The notes: a model not told the origin generated them from the sequence alone. A stretch of 54,709 bases of DNA from an uncultured Verrucomicrobiales bacterium (GCA_937905985.1 CALCWC010000050.1:1-54709), one strand, 5' to 3'; shown: positions 17,999 through 26,790, numbered from the stretch's first letter. Numbers and translations are program-made.

Positions 17999-20429
17999 AC
18001 TACTGGCCCCAGCGGGCAACTGGGACTGTGTGCGCGCCGCCGTGGCCAACGGCGCGGATGCCGTCTATTTCGGGCTGGACCGCTTCAATGCGCGCATGCG
18101 GGCCGACAACTTCTCCGTGGCAGATTTGTCATCGCTCATGCCGTTCCTGCATGCACACGGCGTGCGCGGCTACGTGACGCTCAACGTCCTCATCTTCCCG
18201 GACGAGATGCAGGCCGCCGCCGAGTACATCCACGCCCTGGAGCGCGCGCACGTGGACGGCGTCATTGTGCAGGATATGGGGCTGGCCGCGTATGTGGCGC
18301 AGCAGCGCCGCGCGGGAAACATCCGCCACCTGGAGCTGCACCTATCCACGCAGATGACGCTCACCTGCCCGGAGGCCGTGCGCCTGGTGGACGAATTGTT
18401 CGACCCGCAGCAGATCGTGCTGGCGCGCGAGCTTTCGCTGCGCGAGATCGAGGCCTGCGCCAAGGCCACGCAGAAACCCATCGAGGTGTTCTGCCACGGC
18501 GCGCTGTGCGTGGCGTACTCCGGCCAGTGCCTCACCAGCGAGAGCCTGGGCCAGCGCAGCGCCAACCGCGGCGAGTGCGCCCAGGCCTGCCGCATGCCCT
18601 ACCGCTTGGAGGTGGACGGCCGCATGCGCGACCTCGGCGAGCGCCGATACCTCTTCTCCCCGCAGGACCTCTGCACGCTGGACCGCGTGCCCCGGATGCT
18701 GGCCGCGGGTGTGCACAGCTTCAAGGTGGAGGGGCGCCTCAAGTCCCCGGAATACGTGGCCGCCACCACGCGCGCCTACCGCCGCGCCATTGATGCCGCG
18801 CTGAAGGAACAGGGGGTCTCACCCAAGCTGCACGCGGCGGATTTGTATGCGCTGCAGATGGCTTTCTCGCGCGGTTTTTCCACAGGTTGGCTGGACGGCA
18901 CGGACCACCCGCTGCTCACGCACGGGCGCTTCGGCAAGAAGCGCGGCGCGCTCGCCGGGCGCATTGCGCGCTGCGGCAACGGCTGGGTGGAATTGGAAGG
19001 AACGCCCGCCATACCCATCGCCCCCGGTGACGGTTTTGTCATTGATGCCGGAGAAGACCGCAACGAGGAGCAGGGCGGCCGCATTTGGAAAACCGACGGC
19101 ACCCGCCTGTTTTTCCACGGCAAGGCCAGCCGCATCGATTGGCACCGCGTGCGCCCCGGCAATCTGCTTTGGAAAACCGCAGACCCCGCGCTGGACAAGG
19201 CGCTGCACGCCACCTGGTGCAACTTTGCCCGCAACGCCGCGGAGGCGGGCGGTTCCGCGCTGGATATCTCTTTCACAGGCCGCATGGGTGAACCGCTGCG
19301 CGCAACATGCCGCGGCATTGCCGTGGAAAGCGCGCAGCCCCTGCAGCGCGCGGAGAAGCGCCCGCTCACGGAGGAATCCATACGTTCCCAGTTCGCGCGC
19401 CTGGGCGGCACGGGATTCACGCTCGGCAACTGCGCGTTCCATCTGGATGCAGGCCTCATCCTGCCCGTGTCCGAGCTGAACCGCATGCGGCGCGAGCTGG
19501 TGGCGCGCGTGCCGCAGAACGATGATGCCGCGCCCGCCGCTTCCACCGCGCCGTGGGTGGCGGATTTCCCTCCCCTGCACGCCGCAAGCGCCAAGGACGC
19601 GCTGCTCTCCGTGCTCTGCCGCACGCCGGAGCAGGCGCTCGCCGCCGCAGAGGCGGGCATCAAGCGCGTCTACCTGGATTTCAAGGACCTCAAGCAACTG
19701 CAACCCGCGGTGGAGCAACTGCGCGCGCAGTTCCCGGAAACGGAGTACTGGATTGCCACCCTGCGCATCATGAAACCGCATGAGGGCGGCTTCTTCAAGT
19801 TCATCCTCGCTGCCAAGCCGGACGGCGTGCTCGTACGCAACATCGGTGCCGCCCTGTTCTTCAGGGACAAGGGAATCCGCATGGTTGGCGACTTCTCGCT
19901 GAACGTCGCCAACCCCGCTTCCGTCCAGCTCTGGCGCGAATTCGGCATGCAGACATCCACCGCATCGTACGATCTCAACGCGCAGCAGCTCGCGGACTTG
20001 CTGGCAGCCGGGTGCGGGCCCTGGCTGGAGCTCACCCTCCACCAGCATATCCCCATGTTCCACTCGGAGCACTGCGTGTTCTGCACCTTCCTCTCCCAAG
20101 GCCACAGCTTCAAGGATTGCGGCCAGCCCTGCGAGCACCACCGCGTGCGCGTGATGGACCGCACCCACGCCATGCACTACCTCCACAGTGACGAGGGCTG
20201 CCGCAACACCCTCTTCAACGGACAGGCGCAGAGCGCCGCGCGCCATTTGCACTCCATCATCCGCTGCGGCTTCTCGCGCTTCCGTATCGAGCTGCTGGAG
20301 GAATCCCCCGCCAAGGCTGCGGAAATCATTTCCGCCTACCGGCAGCTGCTGAGCGGCTCCCTCTCCCCGCAAGTCCTCCTGCAGCAGCTCAACCTCATCG
20401 ACCGCATCGGCGTGACGGAGACGAAATGA
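17985..20429 (+). CDS. Long peptidase-U32-family protein, RlhA-like
   Basis: An 814-residue member of the U32 family. In E. coli these proteins (RlhA, TrhP) hydroxylate specific RNA pyrimidines using prephenate rather than act as peptidases. The N-terminal U32 domain (MNKPELLAPAGNWDCVRAAV) contains the family signature with conserved cysteines (FCHGALCVAYSGQC, NRGECAQACRMPY). A middle region at about 390-500 (EKRPLTEESIRSQFARLGGT) matches the DUF3656-type domain seen in RlhA. A further C-terminal segment with cysteines (HSEHCVFCTFLSQG, DCGQPCEHH) makes it longer than RlhA. The ATG at 17985 was chosen because MNKPELLAPAGN is the family's N-terminus; it overlaps dusB by 14 bp. The pairing with a tRNA-modifying enzyme supports an RNA-modification role. 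Confidence 0.85.
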   Translation: MNKPELLAPAGNWDCVRAAVANGADAVYFGLDRFNARMRADNFSVADLSSLMPFLHAHGVRGYVTLNVLIFPDEMQAAAEYIHALERAHVDGVIVQDMGLAAYVAQQRRAGNIRHLELHLSTQMTLTCPEAVRLVDELFDPQQIVLARELSLREIEACAKATQKPIEVFCHGALCVAYSGQCLTSESLGQRSANRGECAQACRMPYRLEVDGRMRDLGERRYLFSPQDLCTLDRVPRMLAAGVHSFKVEGRLKSPEYVAATTRAYRRAIDAALKEQGVSPKLHAADLYALQMAFSRGFSTGWLDGTDHPLLTHGRFGKKRGALAGRIARCGNGWVELEGTPAIPIAPGDGFVIDAGEDRNEEQGGRIWKTDGTRLFFHGKASRIDWHRVRPGNLLWKTADPALDKALHATWCNFARNAAEAGGSALDISFTGRMGEPLRATCRGIAVESAQPLQRAEKRPLTEESIRSQFARLGGTGFTLGNCAFHLDAGLILPVSELNRMRRELVARVPQNDDAAPAASTAPWVADFPPLHAASAKDALLSVLCRTPEQALAAAEAGIKRVYLDFKDLKQLQPAVEQLRAQFPETEYWIATLRIMKPHEGGFFKFILAAKPDGVLVRNIGAALFFRDKGIRMVGDFSLNVANPASVQLWREFGMQTSTASYDLNAQQLADLLAAGCGPWLELTLHQHIPMFHSEHCVFCTFLSQGHSFKDCGQPCEHHRVRVMDRTHAMHYLHSDEGCRNTLFNGQAQSAARHLHSIIRCGFSRFRIELLEESPAKAAEIISAYRQLLSGSLSPQVLLQQLNLIDRIGVTETK

Positions 20430-20519
20430 TTTTTGTGCAATCTGTGTCCTACTCTCAACAAATAACGGGTAGGGTGCGCCTTCATTGATGAAGGGCGCAA
20501 GCATGCGCCCGCTACAAAA
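20430..20519. other. Intergenic region after the U32 gene with nested hairpins
   Basis: GCGCCTTCAT (20476-20485) can pair with ATGAAGGGCGC (20488-20498, one bulged G), and GGGCGC (20493-20498) alternatively pairs with GCGCCC (20505-20510). No T-run follows, so termination is uncertain. Nothing else is recognised here. Confidence 0.35.
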
Positions 20520-20642
20520 ATGAAAACCATTGCCATCTTGCTTGTTTGCCTTTCGTCCTGCGCTGTCGCCAACACCCTGCCGCCCACACCCGAGGCGCAG
20601 CTGCCGTTGGGTGTGGAGTGTACAGCCTGCAACCGGCATTGA
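20520..20642 (+). CDS. Short secreted-peptide ORF or gene remnant (40 aa)
   Basis: ATG at 20520 opens MKTIAILLVCLSSCAVANTL, a convincing signal sequence, followed by PPTPEAQLPLGVECTACNRH and a stop. The length and abrupt end after the signal peptide suggest a truncated start of an exported protein rather than a complete gene. No ribosome-binding site is obvious and no continuation is found in other frames downstream. It sits between the U32 gene and the Fic-flanking repeat. Confidence 0.35.
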   Translation: MKTIAILLVCLSSCAVANTLPPTPEAQLPLGVECTACNRH

Positions 20643-20716
20643 GCAAACCGTGATACGTGTCCCTGTTGCGAAGGACACCCGCCGCCTCCATTCGTCAAAT
20701 CTTGCAGAAGGCATAA

Positions 20717-20864
20717 GAAAACCGGCGAACGTTTCACAACGTCCGCCGGTAAACCAACACAAAACTACATGAAAAAAACGTATCTCAACAGTTGCTCCAC
20801 CCGGAGCTTATGAAGGGTAGACACCGCGCGCGGGGAAAGTGTTCAATTTTTTTTCAATTTTTTT
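20717..20864. repeat. Fic-flanking direct repeat, copy 1
   Basis: About 148 bp, closely matching 22096-22245. It contains a hairpin at 20721-20750 (13-bp arms around TCAC, one mismatch), a mini-ORF starting MKKTYLNSC (20769-20813, ending after 14 codons) and a double T-tract. It lies between the Fic stop codon and the hairpin; on the minus strand the hairpin is followed by TTTTC, so it should terminate fic transcription. Confidence 0.85.
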
Positions 20865-20882
20865 GAGGGCGACGTGAGAGGA

Positions 20883-21917
20883 TTAGAAGTAGGTGTTGAC
20901 GGCGAAGGCGTATTGACCCATGAAGATGTCTTTGATGGCGGAGATGTTGTTGCGCTCGTAGAAGAGGAGCATGGCCTTTTTGTAGTCGAGGGCATTCACG
21001 CTGCGGTAGGAGAGGGGGCAGTAGCCGTGCGCCATGAGCACAGCATTGGCAGCTATTCGGGCAACACGCTCGTTGCCGTCCTCGAATGCTTGGATATAGG
21101 AGAGAAGCACCAGCGTGAGTAGGGCCTTGCTGAACACGCAGGTTGTGCCGTTTACCAGGCGGCAAGCTGCCTCCAGCGCTTCACGTATTTGGAACTCGTT
21201 GTCGAGTGGGCGGTACACGGTACCGATGATGCCTGCGCGTCGGCGGCGAATGTTGCGCCCCACGTGTAAATCCTGCACCAGCAGGCTGTGGATGTCCTCT
21301 ATGTGAGCCACGCTCAGTTCTTGCAGGTAATCTGTGTGTCGGGCAATGAAATCCAGCGCAGCTTTGTGGTTGAGCAGCATGATGGCTTCCTCGCGCGTTT
21401 TGCCTTCCGCCTCTTCGCGTTCCCGCAGCAGGCGCTCCGTTTCCAGGAGCGTGTAGGTGTTGCCCTCTATTTGGCTTGATTTCCAGCTGAGATCGATTCC
21501 CAAGCGCGTCAATTCGCGCTGCTTGCCCGCGGGTGTCATTTCCGCCAGGTGACGCTCAAATTCCGCCTGTAGGGAAAGGAGCGTTGCCCGTTCCCTTTCC
21601 GAAAACAAGGCCACTTGCGGTAGCTGATGTTCAATGAGGTCGAAATTATACCCTGTGCGAGCCGCGCGCTCATCGGGTGCCACATCGAAATACGCATCCA
21701 AATCCACTGTGCCGAAAAGCACGCCGGCGGCACTTAAACGGTAGCGCGTGGCGCGTGCGCGTCCTGTCGTCTCCAGTTTTCCCTCCTGTACCAGGCGCTG
21801 CAGGGTTCGTTTGAGCGTGGCATCGCTCACCGGCTCTGGCAATGCTTCCGCCAGTTCCGCGCGTCCCAATTCTCCGCGCTCAGCCAATTGGTTCAGGATG
21901 ATTTCTTCTGATTTCAT
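20883..21917 (-). CDS. Winged-helix/Fic-domain protein with altered Fic motif
   Basis: A 344-residue fusion of an N-terminal winged-helix DNA-binding domain (about residues 1-65) and a Fic domain. Fic enzymes usually transfer AMP to target proteins through the motif HPFxxGNGR. Here that motif reads IQAFEDGNERVAR: the catalytic His is Gln. An inhibitory-helix motif of the S/TxxxE(G/N) type is visible as SSQIEGN near residue 153. The C-terminus (CPLSYRSVNALDYKKAMLLF) fits a Fic subfamily in which I recall Gln in place of the His. Its promoter carries four copies of ATCGGCTCA, likely bound by its own winged-helix domain. It is flanked by 150-bp direct repeats and is less GC-rich than its neighbours, suggesting acquisition. 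No antitoxin gene is adjacent. Confidence 0.88.
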   Translation of the reverse strand: MKSEEIILNQLAERGELGRAELAEALPEPVSDATLKRTLQRLVQEGKLETTGRARATRYRLSAAGVLFGTVDLDAYFDVAPDERAARTGYNFDLIEHQLPQVALFSERERATLLSLQAEFERHLAEMTPAGKQRELTRLGIDLSWKSSQIEGNTYTLLETERLLREREEAEGKTREEAIMLLNHKAALDFIARHTDYLQELSVAHIEDIHSLLVQDLHVGRNIRRRRAGIIGTVYRPLDNEFQIREALEAACRLVNGTTCVFSKALLTLVLLSYIQAFEDGNERVARIAANAVLMAHGYCPLSYRSVNALDYKKAMLLFYERNNISAIKDIFMGQYAFAVNTYF

Positions 21918-21920
21918 GGT

Positions 21921-22006
21921 ATCGGCTCAAAATAGTGCTTGAATCGGCTCATTTATAGTCAAGTTTGAGCCGATAATCAAGCATTTTGGTGCAAATTTGA
22001 GCCGAT
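21921..22006. promoter_or_regulatory. Four operator-like ATCGGCTCA boxes upstream of fic
   Basis: Copies at 21921-21931 (ATCGGCTCAAA) and 21943-21953 (ATCGGCTCATT) on the plus strand, and 21964-21974 and 21996-22006 (TTTGAGCCGAT) on the opposite strand. The middle two form an inverted repeat. Seen on the minus strand, the third box lies inside the promoter spacer and the second directly follows the -10 box. Binding there should block RNA polymerase. Confidence 0.75.
21952..21980 (-). promoter_or_regulatory. fic promoter
   Basis: Minus strand: -35 TTGATT (21975-21980), 17-bp spacer that begins with ATCGGCTCAAA, -10 TATAAA (21952-21957). The predicted leader to the ATG at 21917 is about 28 nt and contains the box at 21921-21931. 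Confidence 0.7.
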
Positions 22007-22068
22007 TCTCCTTTTTTGCGGTTTAACGTGGGGTGGCAGAGCTAGAGGGAGTCCGGCTACGCCGAGGC

Positions 22069-22095
22069 GATGTCCCTCCGAAACTCCGGGACATC
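22069..22095. repeat. Hairpin abutting repeat copy 2
   Basis: GATGTCCC (22069-22076) and GGGACATC (22088-22095) form a perfect 8-bp stem, ending exactly where the direct repeat starts. It is absent next to copy 1. Confidence 0.5.
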
Positions 22096-22245
22096 GAAAA
22101 CCGGCGGACGTTTCACAACGTCCGCCGGTAAACCAACACAAAACTACATGAAAAAAACGTATCTCAACAGTTGCTCCACTCGGAGCTTGCATAGGGGTAG
22201 ACACCGCAGGCGGTGAAAGCGTTCAAAGTTTTTTCAATTTTTTTT
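22096..22245. repeat. Fic-flanking direct repeat, copy 2
   Basis: About 150 bp, in the same orientation as copy 1. It has a perfect 13-bp stem (ACCGGCGGACGTT at 22100-22112 with AACGTCCGCCGGT at 22117-22129, loop TCAC), with TTTTC after it on the minus strand. The mini-ORF MKKTYLNSC continues for 22 codons here (22148-22216) because of a one-base length difference from copy 1. It follows the stop codon of the ArgA-like gene, as copy 1 follows fic. Confidence 0.85.
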
Positions 22246-22256
22246 CTGGAGCGGGT

Positions 22257-23327
22257 TTACGCTTCCAGGTCCCTGCCGAAGACGAGGGATGCGCGGCCGC
22301 TTTCTTCCAGAGCCTGGAGACGTGCGGGGGGCAGGACCTCTCGGGGCAGGGTGGAGTAGTGCAGGCGGTCGCGGAAGTAGGCCACGGCGCTTTGGGAGAC
22401 GGCGAAGATGCGGTTGAAGCCGAGTGCGCGCGCCTTGTTCTCCACGAAACGGCAGAGTGCGCGGCCGTAGCCGTGGCCCTCGTAGTGCTTCTTGATGAAG
22501 AGGCAGCCGAGTTCCGCGCAGGATTGCTCCGGGTAGGGGTAGATGGCCACGCAGCCCACAATGGTGTCGTCCAGCGTGTAGACATAGTAGGAGTGCAGGT
22601 TGCGGCGCACGTCCTCGTAGGTGCGGTGCAGGAGCTTGGAATCCACCATGCTGCGGGCAATCATGGAGAGCAGCTCCGGGATGTCGTCCTCCTCCAGCTG
22701 GCGAATCTCCTTGTAGGAGTCGTTGTGCACCATGGTGCCCACGCCTTCCTCTGAGAAGAATTCATCCAGCATGACGCCGCGGTTGAGGCCGTCCAGCAGG
22801 TGGACGCGGGGAATGCCGCGGCGGCAGAGGGCGGCGGCTTGCAGCAGTTCCGGCAGGTTGGTGCAGTCGCTGCAAGAGGCCACCTCGTGCTGCGGGATGG
22901 CGAAGATGGGCTGGCCCTCCCTGCGCGGGACCTGACCCTCTTGCAGGGTGATGTATTTGGCGGCTTCCAGCGCCAGTGCGAGCTCCACGACGGGTTCCGC
23001 GAAACGCCCGGTGGTGCCGGAGGCGGCGATGGCCACCTGGCGGCGTTCCAGAATCTCGCGCACGCGCGCGGTGGCGGGAGCTCCGGCGGTGAGGGGCATC
23101 TCCACGGTGGCGGCGTGCATCTCGCACGCGCCGGCCCGGTTCGCCAGCTGGGCCGTGTCGCTCCCCTCCGCCACCAGCACCAGGCGCACGCCTATTTCGT
23201 GCAGCGCGTCTGCGTCCAGCAGGGCGTCCACCAGCTCATCGGCGCCCAGCATGGAGGCATCGATGTGTACCAGGAAGAGGCGGCCGCGGAAGTACGGCAC
23301 GTATTCCAGTACGGAGCGGACGTTCAT
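22257..23327 (-). CDS. argA: N-acetylglutamate synthase, ArgA-like
   Basis: This enzyme probably catalyses the first step of arginine synthesis, acetyl transfer from acetyl-CoA to glutamate. Like ArgA, the 356-residue product joins an amino-acid-kinase-like N-terminal domain (YVPYFRGRLFLVHIDASML; GVRLVLVAEG; RVHLLDGLNRGVMLDEFF with EEGVGTMV) to a C-terminal GNAT domain from about residue 205. The acetyl-CoA-binding stretch HYEGHGYGRALCRFV and the ArgA-like AIYPYPEQSCAELGCLFI are clear. It is shorter than E. coli ArgA (443), mainly in the kinase-like part. It lies 21 bp after secA with no evident promoter of its own. No other arginine genes are nearby. Confidence 0.82.
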   Translation of the reverse strand: MNVRSVLEYVPYFRGRLFLVHIDASMLGADELVDALLDADALHEIGVRLVLVAEGSDTAQLANRAGACEMHAATVEMPLTAGAPATARVREILERRQVAIAASGTTGRFAEPVVELALALEAAKYITLQEGQVPRREGQPIFAIPQHEVASCSDCTNLPELLQAAALCRRGIPRVHLLDGLNRGVMLDEFFSEEGVGTMVHNDSYKEIRQLEEDDIPELLSMIARSMVDSKLLHRTYEDVRRNLHSYYVYTLDDTIVGCVAIYPYPEQSCAELGCLFIKKHYEGHGYGRALCRFVENKARALGFNRIFAVSQSAVAYFRDRLHYSTLPREVLPPARLQALEESGRASLVFGRDLEA

Positions 23328-23348
23328 GCGGAGGAGAGTGGGTGGGGA

Positions 23349-26300
23349 TCAGGCTTGTTCGTCCTCCGCCGGTGCAGCGTCGAAGAGGGAGCCGGAATCC
23401 ACGGAGCCGACGGTGGCACCCTCGGGGGCCTCGTTTTCGCCCACGGGGGCTTCCATGTAGATGTCGCGTGCACCCTCCGGGCGCTTCAGGCTGCGCAGGG
23501 AGATCTTCTTCTTGGGCAGCACCACGGGCTTCTCCTTGTAGGGAAGGGGAGCGGTCATGGCGCCGCTGGCGGATTCGTCACCGTTGAACTGCGGGCCCGC
23601 ATTGGGGATGGGCTCGGTGAGGCCGGGCTGTCCGATGGGCATGGCGGCCTGCTGCTGTTGCTGGGCGGCCTGCTGCTCGCGGATGCGTCCCATGTGCTCG
23701 CGCAGGGCGGAGAGGAGGTCGCCGTTGCCCAGGATGTCGGTCACGTCGGAGTCTTCCTCCTCGGCGTTGCTGGTGGGCAGGGAGGCTAGGAAGTCCTCGA
23801 AGGCGGAGAGGTTGGTGGTGCTGCGGAACAGGCCGTTGAGGATCTCGAAGTCGATGTTGTGCATCAGCGTCTCGAAGATGTCGTACGCCTCCTTCTTGTA
23901 TTCCACCAGCGGGTCGCGCTGGCCCTGGGCGCGCAGGCGAACACCCTCGCGCAGGGCGTCCATGTCCGTCAGGTGGCGCTGCCACAGCTTGTCGATGGCC
24001 TGCAGCACGATGGTGCGCTCCATCTGGTCCACGCGGTCGGGGCGCTCGCCCTCAATCTTCTTGAGGTACATCTCCTTCACCTTGGCGATGATGATGTCGG
24101 CCACCTCGTCGATTCCCTTGTTCTGCAGGGCTTCCTCCTTCTCGCTCCATCCCATGGGGAAGGTGGAGTTGATCCACTGCAGCAGGTCCGTGTAGTGGAT
24201 GGCACCGGCATCGTCCTCGGAGAGGTAGATGGAGCACTTGTAGCGCGTGCCCTCTTCCAGGGCGTCCCAGAGCATCTGGCGCGGGTCCTCGCAGAGCAGG
24301 GCGTCGTTGCGCATGGCGTAGACGATGGTGCGCTGCTGGTTCATGACGTTGTCGTAGTCCAGCACGTGCTTGCGCCACATGTAGTTGCGCTGCTCCACCT
24401 TTTTCTGGGCACCCTCGATAACCTTGTTCATGAGGCGGTTTTCCACGGCCTCGCCCTCCTGCATGCCGAAGCGGTCCATCATCTTGGTCATGCGCTCGTG
24501 GCCGCCGAAGTTGCGCATCAGGTCGTCCTCGAACGACAGGAAGAACTGGGACGCGCCGGGGTCGCCCTGGCGGGAGCAGCGGCCGCGCAGCTGGCGGTCG
24601 ATACGGCGGCTTTCATAGCGCTCCGTGCCCAGCACGAAGAGACCGCCGACCTCCGCCACGCCTTGTCCGAGCTTGATGTCGGTACCGCGGCCGGCCATGT
24701 TGGTGGAAACGGTGACGGCGCCCATCTGCCCGGCGCGGGCAATGATTTCAGCCTCGCGCTGGTGGTTCTTGGCGTTGAGCACCTCATGGGGAATCTTGAC
24801 GTAGCGCAGCATGCGGGAAAGCGTCTCGGAGGCGTCCACGCTGGCAGTGCCGATGAGCACGGGCTGGCCCTTCTTGTGCAGCTCCTGGATCTTGGTCACC
24901 ACGGCGTTGTACTTCTCGCGGCGACTGCGGAAGATGAGGTCGTTGAGGTCCTCGCGGATGCAGGGGCGGTTGGTGGGGATGGGCAGCACGTCCAGCTTGT
25001 AGATGTCGTGGAACTCGGCGGCTTCGGTTTCGGCGGTGCCGGTCATGCCACCCAGGCGCTGGTACAGGCGGAAATAGTTCTGGATGGTGATGGTGGCGTA
25101 GGTCATGTTCTCCGCTTCCACCTCCACGCCTTCCTTGGCTTCCACGGCCTGGTGCAGGCCGTCGCTCCAGCGGCGTCCCGGCATCTCGCGGCCCGTGTTC
25201 TGGTCGATGATGACCACCTTGCCCTCCTTGACCACGTACTCCACGTCCTTTTCGTAGATGGTGTAGGCCTTGAGCAGCTGGCTGGTGGTGTGCAGGCGCA
25301 CGCCCGTCTCGTCCAGGCGGCGCATGAGGGCGGTCTTGCGCGCCTCCTTCTCGCGCTCGCTCAGGGTTTCGTCCTCGTCGATGTTGACGAATTCGGTGCC
25401 GATGTCCGGCAGGACGAAATGCTCCGGGTGGCCGGGGCTGATGAGCTCGCGGCCCATCTCCATGAGGTCGGCGTCGTGGGTCTTCTCCTCCACGGCGAAG
25501 TAGAGTTCCTCCTTGAGCTTGAAGAGCTCGATCTTGCGGGGGTCCTGGTAGAGGAAGAGCTCGTACTTCTCCACGATGCGGCGGTATTCCGGGTCCTGCA
25601 TGGCGCGCATGTAGGCGCGGTTGCGCGGCTGGCCGAGCTTCACCTTGAAGAGGCAGCGGCCCGCCTTGTCGGTGTCGCCGGCCTTGGCGTATTCCTCCGC
25701 CTGGACCATGAGGTTGTTGCAGAGCTCCATCTGCTTGCGGACCACCTGCTCGATGAGGGGTTTGAGGGAATCGTACTGCTGCTCGTGCTCCAGCACGGCG
25801 GGGCCGGAGATGATGAGCGGGGTGCGCGCCTCGTCGATGAGGATGGAGTCCACCTCGTCGATGATGGCGAAGTAGTGGCCGCGCTGCACCTGGGTCTCCT
25901 TGGAGTTGGCCATGCCGTTGTCGCGCAGGTAGTCGAAACCGAATTCGGCGTTGGTGCCGTAGGTGATGTCGCAGTTGTACTGCTGGCGGCGCAGCTCGCT
26001 GGGCATCATGCTCTGGATGCAGCCCACCGTGAGCCCCAGGTAGCTGAACAGCGCGCCCATCCACATGGAGTCGCGCTTGGCCAGGTAGTCGTTCACCGTC
26101 ACCACGTGCACGCCCAGACCGGTGAGCGCGTTCAGGTACACCGGCAGCGTGGCCACCAGCGTCTTGCCTTCACCCGTGGCCATTTCTGCAATGAACCCGC
26201 GGTGCAGGGCAATGCCGCCCAGCAGCTGCACGTCAAAGTGCACCATGTCCCAGGTGATGGGCGTGCCGCACACGTCCACGGTCTGCCCCACCATGTTGCG

Positions 26301-26732
26301 GGCACCGCACTTGACGGCGGCGAAAGCCTCCGGCAGGATGGACTCCAGGTACTTGGCGCGCATCTTGGTGAACTTGGGCTCCATCTCCTGCCAGGCCTTC
26401 TTGCCTTCCTCGATGGATTCGGCGGTGGGCTCGATGTGCGGGAGCTTGGGGAACTCTTTGGAAAGGCTTTCAAAACGGGTGTTCAGCGTGTCCGCGCATT
26501 CCTGCAGCTGCTCTGCGGGCGCGGTGAGCAAGTAGTTGCGCGTGGGCAGCTCCAGCGGCGTGAAGCGGTGCAGGTGTGCCTGCCACTCGCGGGTTTTGGC
26601 CACCAGGAACTCACGGTCCTTCTCGCCCCACGATTCCTCGGTGGCGAGTATCTTTTTCACAACGGGCCGGAGCTTGCGCACCTCGCGCTGGTTTTTCGAG
26701 CCTACGATTTTATTCAGAATCCACTTGATCAT
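23349..26732 (-). CDS. secA: Preprotein translocase ATPase SecA
   Basis: The motor of the Sec pathway, which pushes unfolded preproteins through SecYEG. Family motifs include GGIALHRGFIAEMATGEGKT (Walker A near residue 185), VHVVTVNDYLAKRD, YGTNAEFGFDYLRDNG, DEVDSILIDEARTPLIISG, NMAGRGTDIKLG, GTERYESRRIDRQLRGR and GRCSRQGDPG. At 1127 residues it is much longer than E. coli SecA (901), partly because of insertions between the first nucleotide-binding and cross-linking regions, as in other verrucomicrobial and Bacteroidetes-type SecAs. The C-terminal tail is Gln-, Pro- and Glu-rich and lacks the usual zinc-binding SEC-C cysteines. Its own promoter lies about 60 bp upstream. Confidence 0.97.
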   Translation of the reverse strand: MIKWILNKIVGSKNQREVRKLRPVVKKILATEESWGEKDREFLVAKTREWQAHLHRFTPLELPTRNYLLTAPAEQLQECADTLNTRFESLSKEFPKLPHIEPTAESIEEGKKAWQEMEPKFTKMRAKYLESILPEAFAAVKCGARNMVGQTVDVCGTPITWDMVHFDVQLLGGIALHRGFIAEMATGEGKTLVATLPVYLNALTGLGVHVVTVNDYLAKRDSMWMGALFSYLGLTVGCIQSMMPSELRRQQYNCDITYGTNAEFGFDYLRDNGMANSKETQVQRGHYFAIIDEVDSILIDEARTPLIISGPAVLEHEQQYDSLKPLIEQVVRKQMELCNNLMVQAEEYAKAGDTDKAGRCLFKVKLGQPRNRAYMRAMQDPEYRRIVEKYELFLYQDPRKIELFKLKEELYFAVEEKTHDADLMEMGRELISPGHPEHFVLPDIGTEFVNIDEDETLSEREKEARKTALMRRLDETGVRLHTTSQLLKAYTIYEKDVEYVVKEGKVVIIDQNTGREMPGRRWSDGLHQAVEAKEGVEVEAENMTYATITIQNYFRLYQRLGGMTGTAETEAAEFHDIYKLDVLPIPTNRPCIREDLNDLIFRSRREKYNAVVTKIQELHKKGQPVLIGTASVDASETLSRMLRYVKIPHEVLNAKNHQREAEIIARAGQMGAVTVSTNMAGRGTDIKLGQGVAEVGGLFVLGTERYESRRIDRQLRGRCSRQGDPGASQFFLSFEDDLMRNFGGHERMTKMMDRFGMQEGEAVENRLMNKVIEGAQKKVEQRNYMWRKHVLDYDNVMNQQRTIVYAMRNDALLCEDPRQMLWDALEEGTRYKCSIYLSEDDAGAIHYTDLLQWINSTFPMGWSEKEEALQNKGIDEVADIIIAKVKEMYLKKIEGERPDRVDQMERTIVLQAIDKLWQRHLTDMDALREGVRLRAQGQRDPLVEYKKEAYDIFETLMHNIDFEILNGLFRSTTNLSAFEDFLASLPTSNAEEEDSDVTDILGNGDLLSALREHMGRIREQQAAQQQQQAAMPIGQPGLTEPIPNAGPQFNGDESASGAMTAPLPYKEKPVVLPKKKISLRSLKRPEGARDIYMEAPVGENEAPEGATVGSVDSGSLFDAAPAEDEQA

Positions 26733-26749
26733 GTCGCTGACGGTTTGGG

Positions 26750-26771
26750 TGACGCTTCCGCGCGCGCGTCA
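26750..26771 (-). promoter_or_regulatory. Possible structured leader of secA
   Basis: TGACGC (26750-26755) and GCGTCA (26766-26771) pair, while overlapping CGCGCG tracts can form a second, exclusive hairpin. The predicted secA leader is about 52 nt and lacks a Shine-Dalgarno sequence. Regulatory function is speculative. Confidence 0.3.
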
Positions 26772-26790
26772 TTTGCCGCGCGGGTGCGAA

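Noticed and set aside
18819..20762. A 647-codon open frame on the minus strand
   Set aside because: It is antisense to the U32 gene with no recognisable domain.
20883..21917. Fic toxin-antitoxin pair
   Set aside because: No small antitoxin gene lies beside it, the inhibitory motif is internal and the catalytic His is missing.
20717..22245. Integron gene cassette with attC sites around fic
   Set aside because: The repeats carry a hairpin but not the R and L box pattern (RYYYAAC/GTTRRRY) of attC sites, and no integrase is present.
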